Under the pieces are notes generated by a model. The model worked only from the letters and a program-made list of their open reading frames with translations, searched no databases and was not told the DNA's origin. This document shows, in pieces, positions 53,546 to 62,367 of a DNA stretch of 64,000 nt. Origin of the DNA: Pseudomonadota bacterium (GTDB lineage Bacteria; Chloroflexota; UBA5177; JAJPKF01); the NCBI GenBank assembly GCA_021323865.1, contig JAJPKF010000018.1:248001-312000 (forward strand), written 5' to 3'. The translations under genes and the position numbers were made by a program. Positions within the stretch are counted from its first letter, which is position 1. Every line of letters begins with the position of its first letter.

Positions 53546-54240
53546 TCCGCGTCGATCTCCACAGCCATAGCTGCTACTCCAAGGACTCGCGGTCCACGCT
53601 TGAGGAGATCATGCGCGCCGTGCCTCAATCCGGACTGCACGCCCTCGCCCTCACCGATCATGACGAGCTCGCTGGGGCTCTCGAGCTTCAGAAGCAAGCG
53701 CCATTCTTCGTCATTCCAGGTGAAGAGATCAAGACCCAGACCGGGGAGGTGATCGGGCTCTTTCTCCACGAATGGATTCCGCCAGGGCTCGCCTACCTGG
53801 AGACCATTGAGCGCATTCGGGAGCAGGGCGGTATCGTGTACGTTCCACACCCCTTCGACCGTGTTCGGGGGAGCCGGGTGACGAGGGACCAGCTGGACGA
53901 GGTAGCTGGTCAGATCGATATCCTCGAGGTCTTCAATGCACGCAACGCGCTGCCGCGATACAACCGTCAAGCAGAGGAGTATGCACGCTCTCACCGCATC
54001 CTGGCCGGTGCGGGCAGCGATGCCCATACCGTCAGTGAGTATGGCGCCGCCTACCTTGAGCTGCCTCGCTTTGACGACGCGGAGTCATTTCGCCGGGCGT
54101 TGCCGTCGGGACGGTGGCACGGCCGCCTGAGCTCCCCGCTTGTGCATCTCCGTACTAGAATCGACGTGCTGCAGAAGAGGCGGCAAGCCGCCGGTCGGGG
54201 AGCCGCCTCCCCGCGTGGAGTCGGGCCTGCCACACGGTGA
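53542..54240 (+). CDS. PHP-domain phosphoesterase
   Basis: The 232-residue metal-dependent phosphoesterase has all PHP motifs: VDLHSHSCYSKDSR at the N-terminus, ALTDHDELAGA, IPGEEIKTQTGE, VPHPFDR and AGAGSDAHTV. The C-terminal 35 residues are Arg/Ala/Pro-rich and probably unstructured. Similar proteins hydrolyse small phosphate esters such as 3',5'-bisphosphates. Being locked between DPPR-synthase-like and mannosyl-transfer genes, it could remove the phosphate from a phosphoribosyl-lipid. That is inference from position. Confidence 0.88.
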   Translation: MIRVDLHSHSCYSKDSRSTLEEIMRAVPQSGLHALALTDHDELAGALELQKQAPFFVIPGEEIKTQTGEVIGLFLHEWIPPGLAYLETIERIREQGGIVYVPHPFDRVRGSRVTRDQLDEVAGQIDILEVFNARNALPRYNRQAEEYARSHRILAGAGSDAHTVSEYGAAYLELPRFDDAESFRRALPSGRWHGRLSSPLVHLRTRIDVLQKRRQAAGRGAASPRGVGPATR

Positions 54241-54241
54241 G

Positions 54242-55084
54242 ATGATGCCACCCACAGTTGTCGTTCTCCCGACTTACAACGAGCGGGACAACATCACCAA
54301 GATCGTTCCCGCGATCTTGGATGCGGTGCCTGACGCTCACGTCTGGGTCGTCGACGACAACTCTCCGGACGGAACGGGCGAGCTGGCCGAGCAGCTGGCG
54401 GCATCTTCAGATCGCGTCCGGGTGTTCCACCGCGAGCACAAGGCCGGTCTGGGAACGGCATACGCCGACAGCTTTGCTCGCGCTTTGGATGAAGGGTACG
54501 AGTACGTCGTGGAGATGGATGCCGATTTCTCACACGATCCGGGGACTCTTCCGGTTCTGCTCCGGCGTGCCCGAGCTGCAGATCTGGTCCTTGGTTCGCG
54601 CTATGTTCCCGGTGGCTCCACGCCCGACTGGACGCTTCCCCGACGGCTGATCAGCCACATCGGCAATGTGGTCGCACGCCTGGTGCTCGGTCTGCCGGTT
54701 CACGATGCCACCACCGGGTTCCGGGTTTTCAGCCGGCTGGCCCTCTCGACCATTCATTTGGAAGCAAGCCGTCTGCAGGGATATGGATTCCAGATCGAGA
54801 CGGTCTACCAGTGTCATCGGGCCGGTCTCATCATCGTGGAGTGTCCGATCACCTTTATCGACCGCCGGCAGGGACAATCTAAGATGTCGCGCGCCATCGT
54901 GGTCGAGGCCCTGCTGTACGTCTTCGTCCGACGGTTCCGAGATCTGTTCTCGCGACTCCTATCGCATCAGCCAAAGGATGTCGGAGGTTACGACCACCCA
55001 TCGGAACAGACACAGAACCGCCACGAGAACATTGAGCCAGCGGCCCCACTCAAGACTGAGGTGCCAGTAGACCAATTTGAATGA
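54242..55084 (+). CDS. Polyprenol monophosphomannose synthase-like glycosyltransferase (GT2)
   Basis: The 280-residue GT-A enzyme resembles Ppm1/dolichol-phosphate mannose synthases, which load mannose from GDP-mannose onto polyprenyl phosphate. It has VVLPTYNERDNI, VWVVDDNSPDGTGELAE, the catalytic EMDADFSHDP, SRYVPGG and the C-terminal FIDRRQGQSKMSRAIVVEAL. There is no GtrA/DPM3-type membrane domain. The final 30 residues (Gln/Glu/His-rich) overlap the convergent DUF5658 gene by 126 bp and may be expendable. ATG 54242 follows the PHP stop by one base. Confidence 0.9.
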   Translation: MMPPTVVVLPTYNERDNITKIVPAILDAVPDAHVWVVDDNSPDGTGELAEQLAASSDRVRVFHREHKAGLGTAYADSFARALDEGYEYVVEMDADFSHDPGTLPVLLRRARAADLVLGSRYVPGGSTPDWTLPRRLISHIGNVVARLVLGLPVHDATTGFRVFSRLALSTIHLEASRLQGYGFQIETVYQCHRAGLIIVECPITFIDRRQGQSKMSRAIVVEALLYVFVRRFRDLFSRLLSHQPKDVGGYDHPSEQTQNRHENIEPAAPLKTEVPVDQFE

Positions 55085-55348
55085 CCGCACGCATGCGGCA
55101 CAGGCAAGCGCCAGGAACGCGGTCAGTCCGTCCCAGCCCAGGTTGCGGATGAGGTAAAGCGCGATCCCGTTCTGTTCGAAGCGGTACCCAATTCGCCGGA
55201 TACCGATATAGGTGGTAATGACGTCCAGCGCCACCGCGAGACAGGTGAGGGCAAAGAGGCGCACGAAGAGTTCCCACCGTCGCTGACGAATCTCACCATC
55301 CTGAGTCGTGGCGGCCGCGACGGCGGCTCTTTTAACGAACGGGCGCAC
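54959..55348 (-). CDS. Small membrane protein, DUF5658-like
   Basis: The 129-residue protein has three or four helices, one with the pattern LDVITTYIGIRRIGYRFEQNGI, where an Asp near a helix start and an E-Q-N element match the DUF5658 family. Another helix ends VVVTSDILWLMR. The function is unknown. Its 3' 126 bp overlap the tail of the convergent mannosyltransferase gene, so the two transcripts would be antisense over that stretch. The protein's composition is coherent, supporting a real gene. Confidence 0.65.
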   Translation of the reverse strand: MRPFVKRAAVAAATTQDGEIRQRRWELFVRLFALTCLAVALDVITTYIGIRRIGYRFEQNGIALYLIRNLGWDGLTAFLALACAACVRSFKLVYWHLSLEWGRWLNVLVAVLCLFRWVVVTSDILWLMR

Positions 55349-55641
55349 TGCGCCTCCGGGCGGAAATCATCCCGACATCCTGGATGAGGCGCTGCATATC
55401 TGCTTTCCGGGACCGGCGGCCCTCGATGGCTCTGCCTTTGACCTTTCAACGGCGGCCACATGGGCAACCCCGAAGGTACTATTGGCCTCACCACAACTTG
55501 GGCCAGCCTGAAGCCAGGTCCCGTCTGTTCCTGGGGCCGCCCGTTCATCTCGTCTGGTCGCAGCGCTTGAGGCTTTCACTTGAGGCACATCCCGTATCAC
55601 ACTTCTGATAACGCGCTCCGGCTCTCTCCACAAGTGAGACC
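55349..55641. other. Intergenic region, about 290 bp
   Basis: It lies between divergent genes (DUF5658-like on minus, GT-C-like on plus) and should hold promoters for both. I find no convincing -35/-10 pair, no gene-like frame and no clear RNA fold. The stretch CCTCGATGGCTCTGCC here resembles CTCGATGGCTGCCC before cpaB, but too weakly to call a repeat. Confidence 0.3.
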
Positions 55642-57165
55642 ATGAGCGCCACCGCCCGTACTCTCAGCCGTACCCGGTCGGCCATCCGGATTCCGCGTGT
55701 CTCCGTCTACCAGGTAACCGCCGCGGCCATCTTCGGCTTTGTCCTCCTGGTCGCCGTGCTGCCCCGCTTCGACACCGACCTTTGGTGGCACCTGTTCGTG
55801 GGCAAGACCATTCTTCAGGGCCACGGCGTGCCGTCTCACGATTTTCTGTCCTACACGGTTCCGGGGCACGGTTGGGTGGATCACGAGTGGCTCGCCGAGG
55901 CGGGTATGTACGCACTCTACCGGCTCGGCGGCTTTCCCCTGTTGCTCTTCGTGTTTGGGTTGTTTACGACGCTGGCCTACGCGCTGGTATACGCCTTGAT
56001 GCGGTCGAGATCAGTTGGTCCGGTGCTCGCCCTGGTCCTCACCTTCGCGGCCGCCTCCGCCAGCTTCGGCAGCTGGGGGCCGAGGGTACAGGTGTTGACC
56101 TTGGCCTTTGCGGCCCTGTTCGCTCTCATTCTTGACGGCTACCGACATAGCGGCAACCGGTGGGCGCTCTTCAGTCTGGTCGGCCTCATGCTGCTCTGGT
56201 CCAACCTGCACGGTGGGTTTGTCGTGGGTCTGCTGCTCATCGCCGCGTACATGGTCGGCTCGATCCTGGATCACCTCGTCTCTCGCTGGAGCATTCAGAC
56301 CGCGCTTCGAGTCGAGCGGCCGCTCATGGCGACGCTGGCCGGCTGCTTCCTGGTGACGCTAGTCAATCCCAACACCTATCGTCAACTACTCTATCCCCTA
56401 AAGTTCGTCGCGCCCAACACCTTCACGAATGCCATTCAGGAGTCGCTGGCGCCCAATTTTCATCTCGTGCAGATGCTGCCCTTCGAGCTGCTGTTGATCG
56501 GCCTTGTTGTGTCGGCGTTTCTGGCGCGAAGACGCGTGTCCTGGATCGATGTCATCATGGTGGTCCTCTTTACCCACCTGGCGCTCCAGCAGACGCGAAA
56601 CGTGGCCCTCTGGTGCATCGTGGTGGTCCCCATACTGGCCGTCTATGCGCAGGATGCGCTGCGACCCCTCATGGGCGCCTTCGAGGATCTGAACCGTCCA
56701 CTGGCAAGCCGCGTGGTGCAGCTATCCAACTGGGTCATATTGGCGCTGGTCGGAGTGCTGCTCGTCGGACTCTCATCGCGATATCTCAGCCCTCGGGCCG
56801 TCCACGCCGCCGAGGCAGGTTCCTATCCCCTCGCGGCCGTACGATACCTGGATCACCATCCACTGCAGGGCCGAGGCTTTGAGAGCTATAGCTATGGCGG
56901 TCTCGTCATCTGGAACTTCTACCCTCGGTATCCCGTTTTTATCGATTCCCGGGCAGACACCGTCTACGACGATTCCACGCTGACGAAGTACCTCACGTTG
57001 TATGACGCCAAGCCCGGCTGGCGGCGGCTGTTGGCGGCCTACCGGGTTGACTGGGTCATGGTAGAGCCCGGCGCCCCACTGATCCAGATCCTTCGATCTT
57101 CACCCCACTGGCACGTCGATTTTGAGGGTCGGCTTGCCGTCATCGCCAGTCGCTCACCGCATTAA
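55642..57165 (+). CDS. Polytopic membrane protein, GT-C glycosyltransferase-like
   Basis: The 507-residue protein has about ten hydrophobic helices. In the first extracytoplasmic loop it has DTDLWWHLFVGKTIL and HEWLAEAGMYALYRLGG, with an Asp before WWH as in GT-C enzymes that use polyprenyl-phosphate sugars. A soluble C-terminal part contains GFESYSYGGLVIWNFYPRYP and FIDSRAD. Proteins of this kind are widespread in actinobacteria and Chloroflexi, mostly unnamed. Lying after a polyprenol-phosphate mannose synthase, it is a plausible user of that donor. That link is inference. Confidence 0.65.
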   Translation: MSATARTLSRTRSAIRIPRVSVYQVTAAAIFGFVLLVAVLPRFDTDLWWHLFVGKTILQGHGVPSHDFLSYTVPGHGWVDHEWLAEAGMYALYRLGGFPLLLFVFGLFTTLAYALVYALMRSRSVGPVLALVLTFAAASASFGSWGPRVQVLTLAFAALFALILDGYRHSGNRWALFSLVGLMLLWSNLHGGFVVGLLLIAAYMVGSILDHLVSRWSIQTALRVERPLMATLAGCFLVTLVNPNTYRQLLYPLKFVAPNTFTNAIQESLAPNFHLVQMLPFELLLIGLVVSAFLARRRVSWIDVIMVVLFTHLALQQTRNVALWCIVVVPILAVYAQDALRPLMGAFEDLNRPLASRVVQLSNWVILALVGVLLVGLSSRYLSPRAVHAAEAGSYPLAAVRYLDHHPLQGRGFESYSYGGLVIWNFYPRYPVFIDSRADTVYDDSTLTKYLTLYDAKPGWRRLLAAYRVDWVMVEPGAPLIQILRSSPHWHVDFEGRLAVIASRSPH

Positions 57166-57226
57166 ACGGAGGTAGTAAGGACGTGCTAGGAAACTCGGAG
57201 TATAAGAGCGGACGCCGCGACAGGTC

Positions 57227-57232
57227 TATAAT
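57227..57232 (+). promoter_or_regulatory. TATAAT box before the response regulator
   Basis: A perfect TATAAT lies 26 bp before GTG 57258, with GGAGAGG between. No good -35 is present at 16-18 bp, so an activator may be needed. The box favours GTG 57258 over the upstream in-frame GTG at 57183. Confidence 0.4.
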
Positions 57233-57257
57233 CTCGGAGCAATTGGAGAGGGACCCA

Positions 57258-57941
57258 GTGGATTGCATTCGCATCGTCATTGCGGACGAACACCCTCTCT
57301 TTCGGGCCGGTATCCGGTCGGCGCTCGGCCGCGAGCAGTCGTTCGAGATCGTCGGCGAAGCGTCGGACGGCGAGGAGCTGCTCCATCTGGCGGAGTCGAC
57401 GACGCCGGACGTCATGTTGATCGATGTGCGGCTGCCGGGCATCGACGGCCTGCAGGTCACCCGTGAGATCAAGAAGCGGCTGCCCAGCACCAGCGTGGTG
57501 CTGCTGACGGCCTCAGAGGAAGAGGAAGAGCTCTTCTACGCCATTCGCTACGGGGCTGCGGCCTATATGCTCAAGGACGTAACCGCCGAAGAGCTCATCG
57601 ACGTCATCCGGCGTGCCAGCAGCGGCACTTATCTCATCAACGACAGCGTGCTGGCCAAACCGGTCCTGGCGAGTCGGGTCCTCAGCTCCTTCCGAGAGCT
57701 GGCTACCGTGGACCAGCAGGTCAAGCCCCTGTACGTCCCTCTCTCGGCTCGTGAGGTCGAGGTCTTGGAGTACGCGGCCAAGGGCAACAGCAACAAAGAG
57801 ATTGCCCGCGCCCTCAGCATCAGCGATCAGACGGTCAAGAACCACCTGACCTCGATTATGCGAAAGCTGGCCGTCAACGACCGGACACAGGCGGTGGTCT
57901 ACGCCCTCCAGCAGGGCTGGATCAAAATGCACAACATCTAA
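57258..57941 (+). CDS. LuxR/NarL-family response regulator
   Basis: The 227-residue protein has a receiver domain (about 1-120) with IRIVIADEHPLFRAG, the phospho-acceptor Asp56 in VMLIDVRLPG, the Thr/Ser switch region LLTAS and the KD pair in YMLKDVTAEE. The C-terminal LuxR helix-turn-helix has LSAREVEVLEYAAKGNSNKEIARAL (core REVEVLEYAAKG) and ISDQTVKNHLTSIMRKL. No histidine kinase is adjacent. It is followed by a strong terminator, then the Tad genes. It may regulate them. GTG 57258 chosen from the promoter and GGAGAGG spacing. Confidence 0.93.
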   Translation: MDCIRIVIADEHPLFRAGIRSALGREQSFEIVGEASDGEELLHLAESTTPDVMLIDVRLPGIDGLQVTREIKKRLPSTSVVLLTASEEEEELFYAIRYGAAAYMLKDVTAEELIDVIRRASSGTYLINDSVLAKPVLASRVLSSFRELATVDQQVKPLYVPLSAREVEVLEYAAKGNSNKEIARALSISDQTVKNHLTSIMRKLAVNDRTQAVVYALQQGWIKMHNI

Positions 57942-57961
57942 CACCTCCCAAGGTCATCTCG

Positions 57962-57994
57962 AGCGCCGGCGGAATCGTCCGCCGGCGCTTTTTG
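57962..57994 (+). terminator. Intrinsic terminator after the response regulator
   Basis: A perfect 12-bp stem (AGCGCCGGCGGA with TCCGCCGGCGCT) closes an ATCG loop and runs into TTTTT. Confidence 0.93.
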
Positions 57995-58147
57995 TTTCTC
58001 TCCCGGTGTCTCTTGCGGGCCCATTAATCGGCTGCCCTTTCGTGATGAGGCGAAAGTACTATACGGCTGGTTTGGCGGGAGGGTTACCGTGCCGCTGAGG
58101 CGCCGTGGGTCTCGATGGCTGCCCAACCTCTTGAGGAGTGATTACGC

Positions 58148-58987
58148 ATGGGAGCGCAACCCAAAAACACCAGCCGGCTCTTTATTCTGTTGGGAGCCGT
58201 TTTGACGATCATGGCCATGGGCGGTGTGTATTTCATCGCCAGCAAGGCCAGCAAGTCCGCTGCGGGCGGCTCGGCTACGGTGCTTGTCGCCGCCCGAGAA
58301 GTGCCCAGCCACACCGTCTTTACAACCTCGGCCGACGCGACCACATGGTTCAAGTCTGTTCAGGTTCCCGCCTCCGCCAAGCCGCTCGGCGCCTTCAGCT
58401 CGGTGGCCGACTTCCAGAAGCGGCTGCTGGCGAGTGGCAAGCAGGCGACCGCCGAGACGGTCTACCAGAATGAGCCTTTGCTGCCGTCGATGTTCTACAA
58501 CCTGGGCTCGGCGAGAACCGGCGTAACGGAGGCTTTCGCTCTCAAGAAGGGCGATGTGGCCGTCAGCCTTCAGGCGTCGTCCGTCAATGAATCGGCGGGG
58601 GCCATCGCGTCCGGTGACTCGATCGACCTGATCGCCAGTTTCACGGGAGTCGGCACCAGCGGAGGTTCCGATCACTACCGTGCGCCGACGCAGACGCAGT
58701 ACGTGCTTCAGAACCTGAAGGTTCTGGCGGTCGGACCCATTACGCCCGGCTCTCCAAACGGCTCGACCTCGGCCCCGGCCGGCTCGAGCGGTGGCAACGG
58801 ATCCCTCCTGACGGTTGAGACGAGCCACCAGACCGCCTTGATCATTCAGCATCTCAAAGACTTCCCAGGCTCGTGGGAGATCAGTGCAGTCCTGCGCTCC
58901 GCCTACGATAAGGGCCTCTTCCACACTCGACCCGTCACCGTCGGATGGTTCTTCGGTCGCAAAGAAAACTCCTTCACCACTCACTGA
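58148..58987 (+). CDS. cpaB: Flp pilus assembly protein CpaB/RcpC
   Basis: The 279-residue protein has one N-terminal membrane helix (about 11-31) and a SAF domain beginning ATVLVAAREVPSHTVF, followed by the RcpC/CpaB region (KKGDVAVSLQASSVNESAGAI core with SGDSIDLIASF). A Gly/Ser-rich loop with NGSTSAPAGSSGG interrupts the C-terminal part. CpaB acts in Flp pilus assembly; in diderms it meets the secretin. Here no secretin gene follows, which suggests a single-membrane cell or a dispersed locus. ATG 58148 has GAGGAG 11 bases upstream. Confidence 0.85.
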   Translation: MGAQPKNTSRLFILLGAVLTIMAMGGVYFIASKASKSAAGGSATVLVAAREVPSHTVFTTSADATTWFKSVQVPASAKPLGAFSSVADFQKRLLASGKQATAETVYQNEPLLPSMFYNLGSARTGVTEAFALKKGDVAVSLQASSVNESAGAIASGDSIDLIASFTGVGTSGGSDHYRAPTQTQYVLQNLKVLAVGPITPGSPNGSTSAPAGSSGGNGSLLTVETSHQTALIIQHLKDFPGSWEISAVLRSAYDKGLFHTRPVTVGWFFGRKENSFTTH

Positions 58988-58994
58988 GGACTGA

Positions 58995-60476
58995 ATGTCA
59001 CTCCTAAAGAGAATTGGTCAGAATGGCGAGGAAGCCGGTAATATCGGCTCCCTCGCCCAACACTTGCCGAACGCGACGGAGGACGCCGCCCCGCCGCCTC
59101 CCGCCGATGGAAATGGGACGAACCGCTCCTCAACCCTTCGTTCGGCCCTGAGCAGCGGCTCCAGCAACAAGGCGCTCGGCCGCATCAAGCGACCCGAGAA
59201 GCAGAAGGACCCGTTCGGCCCCGTCAAGTCGAAGGTACAGTCGCTCCTCGCCGAGGAAACGAACCGAGATCGCTCGCTCAACTCGCCGGAAGCCATCCGG
59301 CGATTCATCGAGCAGCTCCTCGACACGGTTCTGCTCGACGAGGGGATTCAGGCAACCCGAGCCGATCGGGCGCGACTCCTCGAGGCGATCGCGGCCGACG
59401 CCCTGGGCTTCGGGCCGATCCAGAGCCTGCTGGACGACGACGCCGTGACCGAAATCATGGTCAACGGGCCGACGTACGTCTACGTGGAGCGGGGCGGCAA
59501 GCTCTACAAGACCGACGTGCACTTCGACGACGGTGACCACGTCATGCGTATCATCGACCGCATCGTGTCTCCCCTAGGTCGCCGAATCGACGAGTCGTCG
59601 CCCTACGTCGACGCGCGGCTGCCGGACGGCTCGCGTGTCAACGCCATCATTCCGCCGATCTCGCTGGTCGGCCCTTGTCTGACGGTCCGGAAGTTCTCCA
59701 AGACTCCCTTGACTGTCGAGGATCTGGTCCGCAACGGATCGATGACGGCCGACATGGCGGAGTTTCTGCACGCTTGCGTCATGGCGCGCCTGAATATGGT
59801 GGTCTCCGGCGGAACCGGTTCCGGAAAGACAACATTGCTGAACGTGCTGTCCAGCTTCATACCCAATGACGATCGCATCGTCACGATCGAGGATGCGGCC
59901 GAGCTGCAGCTCAACCAGGAGCATGTGGTGGTTCTCGAGGCCCGCCCCCCGAACATCGAGGGCAAGGGCCAGGTGACCATTCGCGATCTCGTCGCCAACG
60001 CGCTGCGAATGCGCCCAGACCGGATTGTGGTCGGTGAGGTTCGGCGCGGAGAGGCACTCGACATGCTGTCGGCCATGAACACCGGCCATGACGGGTCTCT
60101 CACCACCGCGCACGCCAATAGCCCGCGCGACGTGCTCGCCCGGCTGGAGACCATGGTCCTGATGGCCGGCATGGACCTTCCATTGAAGGCCGTGCGCGAC
60201 CAGATCTCAAAGGCTATCGATCTCGTCATTCACGCCGCTCGTCTCCAGGATGGAACTCGACGCATTACCCATGTGAGCGAGATCCAAGGCATGGAAGGCG
60301 ACGTGATCACGATGCAGGACATCTTCTCGTTCGAACAGAGCGGCTTCCGAGACGGCCGCGTTCTCGGAGAGCTCCGACCCACCGGCATCCGGCCGAAGTT
60401 CGTCGATCGCTTCGAGGCGCTCGGCGTAGAGATGCCGGCCGGTATCTTCGGAACTACCTACGCAACGGTGGCTTAA
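58995..60476 (+). CDS. cpaF: Tad pilus ATPase CpaF/TadA
   Basis: The 493-residue secretion ATPase drives Flp pilus assembly. The N-terminal 90 residues are polar. It has [20 protein letters not shown], Walker [10 protein letters not shown] at 272-280, the [12 protein letters not shown] Asp box, [20 protein letters not shown] with Walker B features, and the His box [20 protein letters not shown]. It is eight bases after cpaB and four before tadB. Confidence 0.96.
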   Translation: MSLLKRIGQNGEEAGNIGSLAQHLPNATEDAAPPPPADGNGTNRSSTLRSALSSGSSNKALGRIKRPEKQKDPFGPVKSKVQSLLAEETNRDRSLNSPEAIRRFIEQLLDTVLLDEGIQATRADRARLLEAIAADALGFGPIQSLLDDDAVTEIMVNGPTYVYVERGGKLYKTDVHFDDGDHVMRIIDRIVSPLGRRIDESSPYVDARLPDGSRVNAIIPPISLVGPCLTVRKFSKTPLTVEDLVRNGSMTADMAEFLHACVMARLNMVVSGGTGSGKTTLLNVLSSFIPNDDRIVTIEDAAELQLNQEHVVVLEARPPNIEGKGQVTIRDLVANALRMRPDRIVVGEVRRGEALDMLSAMNTGHDGSLTTAHANSPRDVLARLETMVLMAGMDLPLKAVRDQISKAIDLVIHAARLQDGTRRITHVSEIQGMEGDVITMQDIFSFEQSGFRDGRVLGELRPTGIRPKFVDRFEALGVEMPAGIFGTTYATVA

Positions 60477-60479
60477 CCC

Positions 60480-61433
60480 ATGTCTGTGTTACTGCTAACG
60501 CTACTCACTGGTGGCGGTGTGGCTCTCATCTTCTTCGGAGCTTACAGCTACCTGGCCGCCGCCATCGACGTGGTCGAGGTGCGGCTTGGGCGATATGCCC
60601 TGACCGCACCCGGCGATGTCCGCCAGGAGGTGGCCAAGCGGGGCTCCAGCTTGAGCGGGGCCATCAATACCTTCGTCGAGCGCCAGTCTTTTGCCGACCG
60701 TCTGCGGGGTGACCTGCAGCGCGCGGATCTGAAGCTCACTCCCGGCGAGTTCCTTATTCTACGGTTCGGCGCCGTGGTCATGGGCTTTGCCCTCGCGTGG
60801 TTCATCTTCGGTACGCCCATCATCGGTCTGATGGCCGGCGTGGGCATGTACTTCGTTCCCGGATTCTGGCTGAAGCATCGGGTCCGCTCGCGAGAGCGGA
60901 AGTTCGGCGAGCAGCTTGGCGATGCGGTCATGATGATGGCCAGCAGCCTCCGCGCCGGCTACAGCATGATGCAGGCGCTGGAGACAGTCAGCCGTGAAAT
61001 GGCCGATCCCATTGCCGACGAGATTCATCGGGTGACCATGGAGGTCGGCGTCGGCATAGCCGTTGAGGAAGCCCTCAATCACCTGGTCGATCGCATCAGG
61101 AGCACTGACCTGGAGCTCATGACCATCGCCATGAATGTGCAGCGCGAAGTAGGAGGCAATCTGGCCGAGATTCTGGACACGATTGCCGCTACCATTCGCG
61201 AGCGTCAGCAGCTTCAGGGCGAGGTCCGCACCCTGACCGCTCAGGGCCGCATCTCCGCCTACATCATCACCGGCCTGCCGGTTGCTCTCGCGGTCGCCCT
61301 CTACTTTATGAACCGGTCGTATATCTCGATGCTCTGGACTACCACCATCGGTTACGTGGAGCTCGGCGTCGCCATCACCATGGTTATCATCGGCTTCTTC
61401 GTCACCCGCAAGGTGGCGTCGGTGGAGGTGTAG
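60480..61433 (+). CDS. tadB: Tad pilus membrane protein TadB (type II secretion F family)
   Basis: The 317-residue protein has an N-terminal helix, two central helices (FGAVVMGFALAWFIFG, PIIGLMAGVGMYFVPG), a cytoplasmic T2SSF domain with QLGDAVMMMASSLRAGYSMMQALE and EVGGNLAEILDTIAATIRER, and two C-terminal helices. It forms the platform of the pilus motor with TadC. Two bases separate it from tadC. Confidence 0.92.
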   Translation: MSVLLLTLLTGGGVALIFFGAYSYLAAAIDVVEVRLGRYALTAPGDVRQEVAKRGSSLSGAINTFVERQSFADRLRGDLQRADLKLTPGEFLILRFGAVVMGFALAWFIFGTPIIGLMAGVGMYFVPGFWLKHRVRSRERKFGEQLGDAVMMMASSLRAGYSMMQALETVSREMADPIADEIHRVTMEVGVGIAVEEALNHLVDRIRSTDLELMTIAMNVQREVGGNLAEILDTIAATIRERQQLQGEVRTLTAQGRISAYIITGLPVALAVALYFMNRSYISMLWTTTIGYVELGVAITMVIIGFFVTRKVASVEV

Positions 61434-61435
61434 GA

Positions 61436-62359
61436 ATGGAAGCTCTCTTACTGGCTCTCATGAGCGGGGTCGGTGTCGTCCTGCTGTGCGTCGGATTCTC
61501 AATCGGTGAGTCGCCCGACGCGGTAGTCGTCCGGCTCCAGCAGTTCACCGGCAAGCAGGTCAAGGCGGTCAACCTGCGGGATGTGGAGCTGGCTGCTGCT
61601 CCCCGCGACCGGATCTTCAAGCCTATGGTCGCCAGGGTGTCACGGCTGGTCTCCAACTTTCATGGCCGCAATGCGCTGGAGCGAATGGAGAAGCAGCTGC
61701 TCATGGCAGGCAATCCCAATGGGATGACGGTCGAGGACCTCCTCGGCTGGAAGGGCTTCGCAGTCCTCTTCCTCGGCGCGTTTGGCGGCTTCATGGGGTG
61801 GCGGATGCATGGCTCCACGCTGCGCATCTTCCTGTTCATCGCGGCCGGTATGGTTGCCGGCTACTTCCTGCCCTCGCTGTTGCTGAAGCAGAAAATCAAG
61901 GGGCGGCAGAAGGCGATTCTCAAGGTGCTGCCGGACGCGATCGACATGCTGTCGATCTCGGTTGAGGCGGGCCTGGGCTTCGACTCCGCCATGGGCCGGC
62001 TGTCCTCAAAGATGAAAAACGAGCTCACCCATGAGTTCGATCGAGTGTCGGCCGAGATCCGGATGGGTCGGCGGCGCCGAGATGCGCTCCGAAACCTGGT
62101 CGAGCGGACCGGTGTGGATGACCTCAGCGCCTTTGTCAACGCCATCATTCAGGCCGATCATCTGGGCGTGGGCATCTCCAAGGTCCTCAAGACGCAGGCG
62201 CAGACGATGCGTGTCAAGCGCCGTCAGCGGGCTGAGGAGCGCGCGCATAAGGCGCCCGTCAAGATGATGTTTCCTCTCGTGGGGCTGCTCTTCCCGCCAC
62301 TTATGATCATCATCCTGGGCCCGGCGCTGCCCGCGCTGATGCACGGGATGTCCCATTAG
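61436..62359 (+). CDS. tadC: Tad pilus membrane protein TadC (type II secretion F family)
   Basis: The 307-residue protein is the second platform subunit. It has a short N-terminal helix, central helices near FAVLFLGAFGGFMGWRM and FLFIAAGMVAGYFLP, and the T2SSF core ILKVLPDAIDMLSISVEAGLGFDSAMG with DDLSAFVNAIIQADHLGVGISK (both shortened here to their first elements PDAIDMLSISVEAGLGFD and FVNAIIQADHLG). The C-terminal helix is VKMMFPLVGLLFPPLMIII. No pilin, TadE, TadG or prepilin peptidase is in the window. Confidence 0.92.
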   Translation: MEALLLALMSGVGVVLLCVGFSIGESPDAVVVRLQQFTGKQVKAVNLRDVELAAAPRDRIFKPMVARVSRLVSNFHGRNALERMEKQLLMAGNPNGMTVEDLLGWKGFAVLFLGAFGGFMGWRMHGSTLRIFLFIAAGMVAGYFLPSLLLKQKIKGRQKAILKVLPDAIDMLSISVEAGLGFDSAMGRLSSKMKNELTHEFDRVSAEIRMGRRRRDALRNLVERTGVDDLSAFVNAIIQADHLGVGISKVLKTQAQTMRVKRRQRAEERAHKAPVKMMFPLVGLLFPPLMIIILGPALPALMHGMSH

Positions 62360-62367
62360 CCCCGGCG

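Noticed and set aside
58042-58056. Hammerhead-like core (TGATGA then GAAA) in the cpaB leader
   Set aside because: The conserved CUGAUGA is altered at the first base and there is no stem II between the two core elements, so it cannot fold as a hammerhead.
58060-58147. Cyclic-di-GMP or cyclic-di-AMP riboswitch before the Tad genes
   Set aside because: The leader is GC-rich with some self-complementarity (GGTT with AACC), but the conserved aptamer bases of neither class are present.
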